Source: Flavobacterium sp. NRK1
GTDB lineage: Bacteria; Bacteroidota; Bacteroidia; Flavobacteriales; Flavobacteriaceae
NCBI RefSeq assembly: GCF_024054175.1
Contig: NZ_JAMXLA010000001.1
Location: forward strand, 2,259,165 to 2,323,164
Reading direction: 5' to 3'
Length of the DNA stretch: 64,000 nt
Positions within the stretch are counted from its first letter, which is position 1. Every line of letters starts with the position of its first letter. The position numbers and the translations under genes were made by a program. Under the pieces are notes generated by a model that ran no database searches, was not told the DNA's origin, and saw nothing but the letters and a program-made list of their open reading frames with translations. Below, one piece after another: positions 8,693 to 16,070 of the stretch.

Positions 8693-9033
8693 GGTTATGA
8701 ATTTATTAAAGTTGGTTAAAATAAAAATTCAATAATAAGCTTTATTATGTTTAGGCAAAAGTAAGGAAAAGTAGTACTAATAAAAGTTTTTTAACCCTAT
8801 TTTGGCTTTTTTAACCCTTATATTTGTCAGATAAAAGTTTAATCAGAATGTAAAATAAGTATAGAATGAATATAGGGTTTTAGCGCAAGGAAGTTATATT
8901 AATACATAAGTGTTTTCTTAATATTAATTTACTGTAAATTTTGTTTTTTATTAAAAATACCTACTATTAGGTAGTCTTTTTGTTAAATATTTTGATATTT
9001 TTGCTTCACACAAATCTAAAAATTAAACACAAA
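8693..9033. other. Divergent intergenic promoter region between two beta-barrel genes
   Basis: These 341 bases lie between divergent small beta-barrel genes. They hold a minus-strand -7 box (TACTTTTG, 8756-8763) and a plus-strand promoter-like block at 8980-9003. The middle (about 8780-8970) is very AT-rich. I see no gene and no stable hairpin in it. Confidence 0.6.
8980..9003 (+). promoter_or_regulatory. Promoter-like block for the 9034 beta-barrel gene
   Basis: The block starts with TTGTTAAAT and ends with the -7 box TATTTTTG (8996-9003). It matches a 24-base block upstream of the next beta-barrel gene (9659-9682) at 20 positions. TTG and the -7 box are 13 bases apart, shorter than the consensus spacer, so the -33 contact may lie elsewhere. 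Confidence 0.5.
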
Positions 9034-9561
9034 ATGAAAAAAATCTTATTATCAGCTGCTGCTGTTATTGCTTTTAGTTTTGCAGCACAGGCACAAAGTG
9101 AAGAAATTAAATTTGGTGTTAAAGCCGGAGCTAACTTTACCAATTTTGGTGGAGATGCCGATACTGACGGGAAAACCGGATTTTATGTTGGTGCGTTAGC
9201 AGATCTTCCAATTTCTGGTAATTTTCATATTCAGCCAGAGGTTCAGTATTCTAATGAAGGTGCTGACGATGATAACAATATTGATTACATCAGAATTCCA
9301 ATCATGGCAAAATATTATGTAATGGAAGGGCTGAGTTTACAGGCTGGTCCGGAAGTAGCTTTTAAAATTGCTGCTGATGATTTTGTTGATGAAGCTACTA
9401 AATCTATCGACTTTGGTCTTGGCGGTGGCGTAGGTTATGAATTACCTATGGGATTATTTTTTGATGCCAGATATAATGTAGGTCTTTCAAACATAAGTGA
9501 TGTTGATGGATTTGACCTTAAAAACACAGGATTCCAGATTGGTGCAGGATACCGTTTCTAA
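9034..9561 (+). CDS. Small outer-membrane beta-barrel protein (porin family)
   Basis: This 175-residue protein starts MKKILLSAAAVIAFSFAAQAQ, a textbook signal peptide, followed by the porin-family core (KFGVKAGANFTNFGGDADTD) and a C-terminal strand ending GAGYRF. I chose the ATG at 9034; the upstream ATG at 8980 lies within the promoter region and would add 18 residues ahead of the signal peptide. Periplasmic turns and extracellular loops are rich in Asp (GADDDNN, AADDFVDE). It is a paralog of the genes at 8135 and 10378. A strong terminator follows. Confidence 0.88.
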   Translation: MKKILLSAAAVIAFSFAAQAQSEEIKFGVKAGANFTNFGGDADTDGKTGFYVGALADLPISGNFHIQPEVQYSNEGADDDNNIDYIRIPIMAKYYVMEGLSLQAGPEVAFKIAADDFVDEATKSIDFGLGGGVGYELPMGLFFDARYNVGLSNISDVDGFDLKNTGFQIGAGYRF

Positions 9562-9583
9562 GAATTCTAAAAATATATTTCTT

Positions 9584-9610
9584 AACCTCTGCTATAGCAG
9601 AGGTTTTTTA
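9584..9610 (+). terminator. Rho-independent terminator
   Basis: AACCTCTGC and GCAGAGGTT form a perfect 9-bp stem around TATA, followed by a T-rich tail. It lies 22 bases past the stop of the beta-barrel gene ending at 9561. Confidence 0.85.
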
Positions 9611-9658
9611 TTGAGTGAAATTAAGAAAAAGTGAAATCATTAATCTACAATATTTTAC

Positions 9659-9682
9659 TTGTTAAATTTTTTTATAGATTTG
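9659..9682 (+). promoter_or_regulatory. Promoter-like block for the 9715 beta-barrel gene
   Basis: The block opens with TTGTTAAAT and closes with the -7 box TAGATTTG (9675-9682), 32 bases before the ATG. It is a near copy of 8980-9003, suggesting that the promoter was duplicated with the gene or that both are under shared control. Confidence 0.5.
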
Positions 9683-9714
9683 TTTAAAATTTAAAAATAA
9701 CCAATATCAATCAA

Positions 9715-10305
9715 ATGAAAAAAATTTTATTATCAGCCATAGCTATTATGGCTTTCGGTTTTGCAAATGCTCAGGATTCGGAAACTGCAGGTTTTTCTAA
9801 AGGAGATTTTTTTGTTTCAGGTGGCTTAGGCTTCAATTCAACAAAGACAGGAGATTTTAAAACAAATAATTTTAATTTTTCACCAATGGCAGCCTATTTT
9901 ATAACCGAAAATATTGCTCTTGGCGGACAATTAAACGTAGGTATCGGTAAAAGTGAGGCAGGTGATTCAGAAACTAAAAATACTTCTTTAGGAATTAATG
10001 CTATAGGAAGATATTACTTTACACCTGGTAATGCGTTTTCAATTTTTGGCCAGGCCCAGGTGGGATATTTCAGTAACAAAATGAATCCTGAATTTGGTGA
10101 AGATGTAAAAACAGATGGTTTTAATATTGGTGTAGGTCCTGGAATGAATTATTTTGTATCAAGCCACTTCGCTTTAGAGGCCGGTTTGGGTATTTTAAGT
10201 TATTCAACTGCTAAACCTGACTTTGATGGTGCAGAGTCTACAGATACTTTTAATCTTAACCTCAACCTGAGTAATGTAACTTTTGGTGTAGTATATAAAT
10301 TCTAA
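9715..10305 (+). CDS. Outer-membrane beta-barrel protein
   Basis: This 196-residue protein has a signal peptide (MKKILLSAIAIMAFGFANAQ) almost identical to that of the 9034 gene, but the mature part differs. It starts FSKGDFFVSGGLGFNST and alternates strands with Gly-rich turns to a terminal TFGVVYKF, as in the PF13505-type outer-membrane beta-barrel group. No enzymatic motif is present. Its promoter block resembles that of the 9034 gene. It converges with the 10378 gene on a shared bidirectional terminator. The precise role is unknown. Confidence 0.85.
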   Translation: MKKILLSAIAIMAFGFANAQDSETAGFSKGDFFVSGGLGFNSTKTGDFKTNNFNFSPMAAYFITENIALGGQLNVGIGKSEAGDSETKNTSLGINAIGRYYFTPGNAFSIFGQAQVGYFSNKMNPEFGEDVKTDGFNIGVGPGMNYFVSSHFALEAGLGILSYSTAKPDFDGAESTDTFNLNLNLSNVTFGVVYKF

Positions 10306-10328
10306 TTTTTTAGTATTTAAAAATACAA

Positions 10329-10360
10329 AATCCCCTGCATTTGCAGGGGATTCTTATTTT
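10329..10360. terminator. Bidirectional terminator between convergent beta-barrel genes
   Basis: AATCCCCTGC (10329-10338) pairs with GCAGGGGATT (10343-10352) around a 4-base loop. T-rich sequence follows on the plus strand and an A-rich stretch precedes it, so it can serve both 9715-10305 and 10378-10989. Confidence 0.8.
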
Positions 10361-10377
10361 AAGGCAATGGCGCAACC

Positions 10378-10989
10378 TTAAAATTTATATCCTATTCCTA
10401 TCTGGAAAACAGAGTTTTTTGCATCGCTGTTTTCAAAAATATCAGTTACACCCATAGTGTATCGTCCTGAAGCAAATAGTCCCATTTGTGTTTGAAAAGT
10501 TACACCTGCCGCAACACCAAATTCAAAATCTTTAGCTTCGTCAAGATCAAGGTCTCCGTCGTCAGCATTAGCATCGGCATCAACTTCCTCATTTACTTTA
10601 AAACTTGCCTGCGGACCAACTTCAAGGCTAAATCCTTCCAGTAAATAGACTTTGGCTAATACCGGTACATTAATATAGTCAAGCTGATATTCTACTTTAC
10701 CATCTCCACCAAAAATACCGCCGTCCACATCACTTTTAAATCCTTGTCCGGAATATAATGCTTCTACCTGTAGTGAAAAGATTTCTGCTAAAGGAAATTC
10801 TGCCAATACACCTACATTAAAGCTGGTTCTTGAATCCGGGCTGTCAAAATCGTCACCTGTTATAGTTGCAAAGTTAACACCACCTTTTACTCCAAAACTT
10901 GGAGTCATCCCTTGTGGGTTTTGTGCATAACCAATTGTACCTGCAAATAATAATGCACTTACTGATAATAATTTAAATAGCTGTCTCAT
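10378..10989 (-). CDS. Small outer-membrane beta-barrel protein (porin family) with acidic loop
   Basis: This 203-residue protein has a signal peptide (about 1-22, ending GYAQ), the porin-family core (SFGVKGGVNFATITGDDFD) and a terminal strand ending GIGYKF. It carries a striking Asp-rich stretch (DADANADDGDLDLDEAKD, about residues 139-156) that lies between predicted strands and so probably in a surface loop. Binding of divalent cations is possible but not shown. It is the fourth barrel of the aroQ-xerD interval. Its promoter at 11015-11042 fits the flavobacterial consensus well. Confidence 0.87.
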   Translation of the reverse strand: MRQLFKLLSVSALLFAGTIGYAQNPQGMTPSFGVKGGVNFATITGDDFDSPDSRTSFNVGVLAEFPLAEIFSLQVEALYSGQGFKSDVDGGIFGGDGKVEYQLDYINVPVLAKVYLLEGFSLEVGPQASFKVNEEVDADANADDGDLDLDEAKDFEFGVAAGVTFQTQMGLFASGRYTMGVTDIFENSDAKNSVFQIGIGYKF

Positions 10990-11014
10990 TTTTATAAGTT
11001 TTAGTTTTGTATTT

Positions 11015-11042
11015 CAAAATTATAGCATTAAAATTGGCGCAA
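11015..11042 (-). promoter_or_regulatory. Flavobacterial promoter (TTG-N17-TAATTTTG)
   Basis: On the minus strand, TTG (11040-11042) is followed after 17 bases by TAATTTTG (11015-11022). Both elements and the spacing match the Flavobacterium consensus. It drives the beta-barrel gene starting at 10989 with a leader of about 20 bases. Confidence 0.7.
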
Positions 11043-11081
11043 TTCTGAAAAGATTCTTAATTCACATAACTTTAACCGTGT

Positions 11082-11999
11082 ATGAAAAGTTGGATTAAAT
11101 TTATAAATGACTATAAGACCTACCTTAAAATTGAACGGGGACTGTCTGTGAATTCAATTGAAAATTATTGTTTTGATGTGCAAAGACTGGTAGATTACCT
11201 TAATAGCAAGTCTATTGAAGTTAGCCCGGTGGCAATAACTGAAGAAACAATTCAAGAGTTTATATACCATATTGCGGCAGAATTAAACGCCCGAAGCAGG
11301 GCGAGAATAATATCGGGCCTTAAGAGTTTTTTTAACTATTTAATATTTGAAGATTATAGAAAAGACACTCCTATGGAGCTTATTGAAGTACCAAAAATAG
11401 GCAGAAAGCTGCCAGATACGCTTTCAACTTCAGAAATTGATGCATTAATAGGAGCGATAGAACTGAATAAAGTGGATAAGGAAGGTAAGTCGCAGGGAGA
11501 ACGTAACAGAGCTATGCTTGAAACTCTTTATAGCTGCGGGCTTCGTGTATCTGAGCTTGTGAATTTAAAATTATCAGACCTTTTTTTTGACGAGGGCTTT
11601 ATAAAAGTTACAGGAAAAGGCAATAAGCAGCGCTTTGTGCCAATAGGCATCTTTACACAGAAATATATTAATATGTATATAGAAACAGATCGCAATAAAC
11701 TGGCTATTCAGAAAGGTCATGAAGATACCCTTTTTCTTAATCGCAGGGGAAAAAGCTTAACCCGTGCTATGGTATTTACCATTATTAAAGATCTTGCTGT
11801 AAGAATAGGACTTAATAAAACAATAAGTCCGCATACTTTTAGGCATTCTTTTGCAACACATCTGCTTGAAAATGGAGCAGATCTGCGTTCTATCCAATTA
11901 ATGCTGGGCCATGAATCTATCACGACTACAGAGATTTATATGCACCTGGACAGAAAATTCCTTAATAATATTTTAAATACATACCATCCGAGACGATAA
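11082..11999 (+). CDS. xerD: Site-specific tyrosine recombinase XerD/XerC
   Basis: This recombinase resolves chromosome dimers at dif during cell division. The 305-residue protein has an N-terminal SAM-like core-binding domain (about 4-90) and a C-terminal catalytic domain (about 115-295). All catalytic residues are visible: R155 (CGLRVSEL), K179 (TGKGNKQR), H251 and R254 (HTFRHSFATH), H277 (LGHESI) and the nucleophile Y286 (TEIYMHL). Length and the C-terminal ending are normal for the chromosomal XerC/D type rather than a phage or transposon integrase. Flavobacteria usually carry one close XerD near aroQ. No dif site is seen in the window. Confidence 0.93.
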   Translation: MKSWIKFINDYKTYLKIERGLSVNSIENYCFDVQRLVDYLNSKSIEVSPVAITEETIQEFIYHIAAELNARSRARIISGLKSFFNYLIFEDYRKDTPMELIEVPKIGRKLPDTLSTSEIDALIGAIELNKVDKEGKSQGERNRAMLETLYSCGLRVSELVNLKLSDLFFDEGFIKVTGKGNKQRFVPIGIFTQKYINMYIETDRNKLAIQKGHEDTLFLNRRGKSLTRAMVFTIIKDLAVRIGLNKTISPHTFRHSFATHLLENGADLRSIQLMLGHESITTTEIYMHLDRKFLNNILNTYHPRR

Positions 12000-12075
12000 T
12001 TTTTAAGTAAAAATCCGTTTTTCTTAATAAAAGTTCTTAATTTTAAGACGTACACTAATTTTCAAAAAGGGGGGA

Positions 12076-13599
12076 ATGAAGATTTTTGATAACCCGGATT
12101 TACATGATGGCGAAAGCTTAAATGCTTTTTATAAAAAACTGCTGGACCAGGTGCCGGATCTTATTTTTAAGATACGCTGGGATAATAAAACCGAAAAATA
12201 TTCTATTGTTTTTATAAATGAGAGCATTAATGATCTTTACGAAGTGCCTCACGATTTATTCAGGGTAGACCCCCGCAGGGTTTTTTATGAAAGAATGGTG
12301 CAGGATGATATTGAGCCTTTTATTAAAAGCCTGCAGGCATCGAGAAAAAATCTTACTAAGTGGGATCATAGCTACAGGCTTCAACTACCAGAAAAGGGAT
12401 TGCGATGGATGCGGATTACGGCAAAACCGGAACTGACTCCAGACGGTTCTGTTAGTTTTTATGGCAGGGCTATAGATATAACAGACCATAAACAGCAGGA
12501 AGAAAAACTACATATTTCCGAAGAGCGATACCATTATGCTTTAAAGGCCGCATCTGAAGGGATATGGGATTGGGACTTAAAAACTAATATTGTTTATTTT
12601 TCTGCACAATTAATGAAAATACTGGGTAAAAGAGAAGTGCCGGGTTATTTTCCCAATACTTTCTGGTTAAGCAGGATACACCCTGATGACATAGAAGCTT
12701 ATAATAAAAGCAAATGGGATTATTTTAAAAGGAAACAGACTTCTTACGAAAGTATTTACAGAATACTTACCGACCAAGGTAAATACCGTTGGGTGCTTAG
12801 CAGGGGAAGTGCTGTTAGTTTTGATGAAAATAATAAACCTACAAGAGCCATAGGTACGCTTAAAGATATCAATCAGTTAAAAGAAAAAGAAGTTGAACTG
12901 GGAAACACTATAAATATTATAGTAAGCCAGAATAACAGGTTAAACAATTTTGCACATATAGTATCTCATAACCTTCGTTCGCATGCAAGCAATCTTAAAA
13001 TGCTGCTTGACCTTTTTAAAACAGCAAATGAAGAAGAAAGGCAGGAGATGATGGAACATCTTGAAGCAATATCGGACGGATTAAGTATTACTATAGGGCA
13101 CCTAAAAGAACTGGTAGAAATTCAGACTGAAATTAAAAATGTAAAAGAAGAACTTAATCTAAGGCATTATCTTAAGAATATTCTTAATATATTACATAAT
13201 GAGATTAAGAAGCATGGTGTAGATATTGAAATTAATATACCTCTTGATGTGACAGTAAGTTATAATCCTGCCTACCTTGAAAGTATATTGCTTAATTTTA
13301 CTACTAATGCTATTAAATATTCAAATCCTGAAAGAAAACCTATGATTTCTTATGATTTTGAGATCATTAATGGAAAAAAAGCGCTCTCAATAACAGATAA
13401 TGGATTAGGTATAGACCTTAAAAAGCATAAAAACTCTCTGTTTGGAATGTATAAAACCTTCCATAAAAACCAAAATGCCAGAGGTATTGGGCTATTTATT
13501 ACCAAAAATCAGGTTGAGGCTATGGGAGGAAAAATTGAAGTTAGCAGTGAATTAAATAAAGGAACTACATTTAAAATTTACTTTAATGAAGAGGATTAG
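12076..13599 (+). CDS. PAS-domain sensor histidine kinase
   Basis: This 507-residue protein has no signal peptide or membrane segment, so it is cytosolic. A PAS domain at about 15-140 and a PAS/PAC domain at about 155-275 precede the dimerisation/phosphoacceptor helix. The phosphoacceptor is H298 in IVSHNLRSHASN, followed by an ATPase domain (N-box NAIKYS, G-boxes DNGLGID and GIGLFI). A purine-rich stretch (AAGGGGGGAATG) just before the start supports the ATG at 12076. Its last 14 bases overlap the start of a single-domain response regulator, the likely phosphate receiver. The signal is unknown; PAS domains sense redox, light or small ligands. Confidence 0.92.
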   Translation: MKIFDNPDLHDGESLNAFYKKLLDQVPDLIFKIRWDNKTEKYSIVFINESINDLYEVPHDLFRVDPRRVFYERMVQDDIEPFIKSLQASRKNLTKWDHSYRLQLPEKGLRWMRITAKPELTPDGSVSFYGRAIDITDHKQQEEKLHISEERYHYALKAASEGIWDWDLKTNIVYFSAQLMKILGKREVPGYFPNTFWLSRIHPDDIEAYNKSKWDYFKRKQTSYESIYRILTDQGKYRWVLSRGSAVSFDENNKPTRAIGTLKDINQLKEKEVELGNTINIIVSQNNRLNNFAHIVSHNLRSHASNLKMLLDLFKTANEEERQEMMEHLEAISDGLSITIGHLKELVEIQTEIKNVKEELNLRHYLKNILNILHNEIKKHGVDIEINIPLDVTVSYNPAYLESILLNFTTNAIKYSNPERKPMISYDFEIINGKKALSITDNGLGIDLKKHKNSLFGMYKTFHKNQNARGIGLFITKNQVEAMGGKIEVSSELNKGTTFKIYFNEED

Positions 13600-13984
13600 C
13601 AACCTTTATGTAATTGATGATGATAAGATTTATCATTTTTTACTGAAAAATCTGTTTAAACAGAATGGAATAGATGTAGCTTCAACATTTTTTATAAATG
13701 GATATGATGCTATCGAACATATTAAAAGCAATAAAGATAAGGATTCAGATATTTTACCCGATCTTATACTTTTGGATGTTAATATGCCTATTATGAACGG
13801 ATGGCAGTTTTTGGAAGAATTTGGTAAACTGTCCCCGGGCTTGCAGAAAAAACCAACTATATATATGATAAGCTCATCTAACAATGAGGTTGATATTAAT
13901 AAATCGAAAGAATTTGAAGGCGCAGTTAAGGGCTACTTTTTAAAGCCAATATGCAAAGAAGACCTTGATAAAATCTTTGTTTAG
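13586..13984 (+). CDS. Single-domain response regulator (receiver only)
   Basis: This 132-residue CheY-like receiver has an acidic pocket (D11-D13 in VIDDDK), phosphoacceptor D64 (LLLDVNMP) and the conserved lysine K120 (FLKPI). There is no output domain, so it works by protein contact or as a phosphorelay intermediate. The start overlaps the kinase gene by 14 bases in another frame, which implies translational coupling. No target (for example a Hpt protein) lies nearby. Confidence 0.92.
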   Translation: MKRISNLYVIDDDKIYHFLLKNLFKQNGIDVASTFFINGYDAIEHIKSNKDKDSDILPDLILLDVNMPIMNGWQFLEEFGKLSPGLQKKPTIYMISSSNNEVDINKSKEFEGAVKGYFLKPICKEDLDKIFV

Positions 13985-14037
13985 CAAAACTATAAATTTT
14001 GGCTATACTTGCTATAAGAAAAAGTGATAAAGAAAAA

Positions 14038-14069
14038 TTGTAAACATAAAATATAAGGTATTACCTTTG
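14038..14069 (+). promoter_or_regulatory. Promoter of the TetR-family gene (TTG-N21-TACCTTTG)
   Basis: TTG at 14038-14040 and TACCTTTG at 14062-14069 are 21 bases apart and match the Flavobacterium consensus. The -7 box touches the palindromic operator at 14070-14084, which covers the transcription start. Confidence 0.72.
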
Positions 14070-14084
14070 CTTAACGCTGTTAAG
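14070..14084. promoter_or_regulatory. Predicted TetR operator at the tetR promoter
   Basis: CTTAACGCTGTTAAG is a perfect 6-3-6 inverted repeat abutting the -7 box of the tetR-family gene. The site continues into TAATTTAA, as do two of the three copies upstream of the efflux operon. This placement is typical of autorepression. That the encoded TetR protein binds it is inference. Confidence 0.7.
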
Positions 14085-14102
14085 TAATTTAAAAGCTATA
14101 AA

Positions 14103-14696
14103 ATGGGAAGTAAAGAGAGAATATTAAGACAGAAGGAAGAAACCCGTTCTAACATACTTAAAGCAGCCAGAAGCATTGTAAAAGAAGAAGGATGGCAGGG
14201 CTTGAGTATGCGTAAAATTGCAGATAAAATTGAATATACGGCTCCTATTATTTACGAATATTTTTCTAATAAGGAGGCTATATTACAAGAACTTACCTGT
14301 AAAGGGTTTAGTATTTTATCAAAAGACCTGGAAGCTGCAAAAATTGAATCGGTAGATCCTGCCGAACAGCTTGAAGCCATGTGGCTTGCTTACTGGAACT
14401 TTGCTTTAAAAAACAAAGAAATGTACCAGCTTATGTATGGCGTAGAAATGACGTGTTGTGCACAACGCAATACAGAATCGGATTATCCGTATGTATTAAT
14501 TAGCAATGTTATTGCAGAGCTAATGGGTGAACAAGATCCCAAGCCTGAAATAATTAAGCAAAAGTATTTTACTTTTTTTTCGGTTATACATGGCCTGATA
14601 TCTATAAATATTGTGGGTAACGGTTTATCTGATGAAATTAATAAGCAAATATTAAAAGATGCTATTACCGGCATAATTCGGTATATAAAAGAATAA
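14103..14696 (+). CDS. TetR/AcrR-family transcriptional regulator
   Basis: This 197-residue protein has an N-terminal helix-turn-helix at about 12-58. The segment GWQGLSMRKIADKIEYTAP, followed by IYEYFSNKEAIL, is the TetR signature. An all-helical ligand and dimerisation domain follows. The pair C119/C120 (MTCCAQR) in the ligand domain is unusual and could sense thiol-reactive compounds; this is speculative. It lies directly upstream of a co-oriented RND efflux operon, and the same palindrome occurs at its own promoter and three times before the pump genes. The simplest reading is a local repressor of the pump that also represses itself. Confidence 0.93.
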   Translation: MGSKERILRQKEETRSNILKAARSIVKEEGWQGLSMRKIADKIEYTAPIIYEYFSNKEAILQELTCKGFSILSKDLEAAKIESVDPAEQLEAMWLAYWNFALKNKEMYQLMYGVEMTCCAQRNTESDYPYVLISNVIAELMGEQDPKPEIIKQKYFTFFSVIHGLISINIVGNGLSDEINKQILKDAITGIIRYIKE

Positions 14697-14712
14697 AAAT
14701 TTTTTTTCATTT

Positions 14713-14894
14713 CACTTAACACCATTAAATAATTTAATACTATTATATAAATCATGAACACACTACTTTAGTTTTTTTTGCCTAATCACTTAACGTTGTT
14801 AAATGGTTTATGAGGCATAAATCAAATCACATCAATCACATTAAAATTTTTTTGGACTATCACTTAACATCATTAAATAATTTAATACTATTAT
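14713..14894. promoter_or_regulatory. Operator array before the RND efflux operon
   Basis: Three further copies of CTTAAC-N3-RTTAAA lie here: 14715-14729, 14789-14803 and 14863-14877. The first and third belong to a 34-base near-identical direct repeat (14713-14746 and 14861-14894, one difference) whose second copy runs into the ATG of the pump adaptor gene at 14893. Between them is a five-codon frame (ATG at 14754). No clean TAnnTTTG promoter is visible in this interval. Confidence 0.68.
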
Positions 14895-16038
14895 GAAACG
14901 TATAATTTTAATCATAGCTATTGTACTGGTTGCAGGTATTGCTTTTTACGGATTTTCCGGTAAGGGCGAACAACAGGCAGCTGCACCTCAAGCTGTTTCG
15001 GTTCCTGTACTTACTATAGGGTCTGCTAATGCAGTTACCTATCAGGAATATCCGGTAACTGTTGAAGGTAGGGTGAATGTAGAAATTCGCCCGCAGGTAG
15101 ATGGCTACTTGGATAAAGTATTTGTAGATGAAGGATCTTTTGTAAAAGCAGGACAGCCTTTATTTAAAATAAACGAAAACCGTTACCGTGAATTGCTTAA
15201 TAACGCTCAGGGATCATTAAACGGAGCCGAAGGAGCACTTATAAATGCTAAACTTGAGGTTGAAAAAATGACACCGCTTGTAGAAGGGAAGGTAATATCT
15301 GAGTATCAGCTTAAAAATGCTAAAGCATCTGTAAAAATAGCAGAGGCTAATAAAAAACAGGCAGAGGCTGCTGTTGCTTCGGCAAAAATAAATTTGGGCT
15401 ATACGCTTATTACAGCACCTGTTGACGGATATATTACAAGATTGCCTAAAAAACAAGGTAGCCTTGTATCGGCAGCAGATCCTACACCGCTTACATTATT
15501 ATCAGATATTAAAGAAGTTCATGCTTACTTCTCAATTGGAGAGTCGGAGTTTATTGCATTCAGAGAAAAATATGCAGGCAACAGCATAAGCGAAAAGCTT
15601 AAAAACCTGCCGCCTGTAACATTAGTACTTGCAGATAATAGTGAGTATGAGCAAAAAGGTAAAATTGATATGGTAGATGGCCAGTTTGACAGAACTACCG
15701 GAGCTATTACATTGCGCGCGAGTTTTCCTAATGCAAAAGGTTTTCTTCGTTCAGGTAATACAGGCAGGGTTCGCCTTGGTATAAGCCATGAAAATGCTAT
15801 TGTAATTCCACAATCTGTAACTGCAGAAGTTCAGGACAAAGTTTTTGTTTATATAGTAGATAAAGACAACAAGGTGACTAAAACACCGGTAATAATACTG
15901 GGTAAAAGCGGTACAGATTATCTTATAAAAGATGGCCTTAAAGCAGGCGACAGAATTGTATTTAAAGGCTTTGAAACCCTACAGGATGGCACTGTTATAA
16001 TTCCTGAGAAAATTCAGGAAGAAGTTGCTGTTAAATAA
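14893..16038 (+). CDS. RND efflux periplasmic adaptor (membrane fusion protein)
   Basis: This 381-residue HlyD/AcrA-type adaptor bridges the inner-membrane pump and the outer-membrane channel. An N-terminal membrane anchor (about 3-21) has no lipobox cysteine, so it is anchored by the helix rather than by lipid. A biotinyl-lipoyl half-motif (about 65-100), a coiled-coil hairpin (about 103-165), the second lipoyl half (GYTLITAPVDGYI) and beta-barrel and membrane-proximal domains follow. It is the first gene of a three-gene operon with 32 and 51 bases between genes. The operon is preceded by predicted TetR operators, one overlapping this start codon. Confidence 0.92.
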   Translation: MKRIILIIAIVLVAGIAFYGFSGKGEQQAAAPQAVSVPVLTIGSANAVTYQEYPVTVEGRVNVEIRPQVDGYLDKVFVDEGSFVKAGQPLFKINENRYRELLNNAQGSLNGAEGALINAKLEVEKMTPLVEGKVISEYQLKNAKASVKIAEANKKQAEAAVASAKINLGYTLITAPVDGYITRLPKKQGSLVSAADPTPLTLLSDIKEVHAYFSIGESEFIAFREKYAGNSISEKLKNLPPVTLVLADNSEYEQKGKIDMVDGQFDRTTGAITLRASFPNAKGFLRSGNTGRVRLGISHENAIVIPQSVTAEVQDKVFVYIVDKDNKVTKTPVIILGKSGTDYLIKDGLKAGDRIVFKGFETLQDGTVIIPEKIQEEVAVK

Positions 16039-16070
16039 TTACATACTAATCACTTAAGTAAAAACAAAAC

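Noticed and set aside
11082-11999. Integrase of a mobile element
   Set aside because: Length, domain layout and position near aroQ fit the chromosomal XerD; no attachment-site repeats or element genes adjoin it.
14754-14771. Five-codon leader peptide between the operator repeats
   Set aside because: It has a start and stop codon but is too short to judge, with no ribosome-binding site or attenuator structure; kept only as a note in the operator-array entry.
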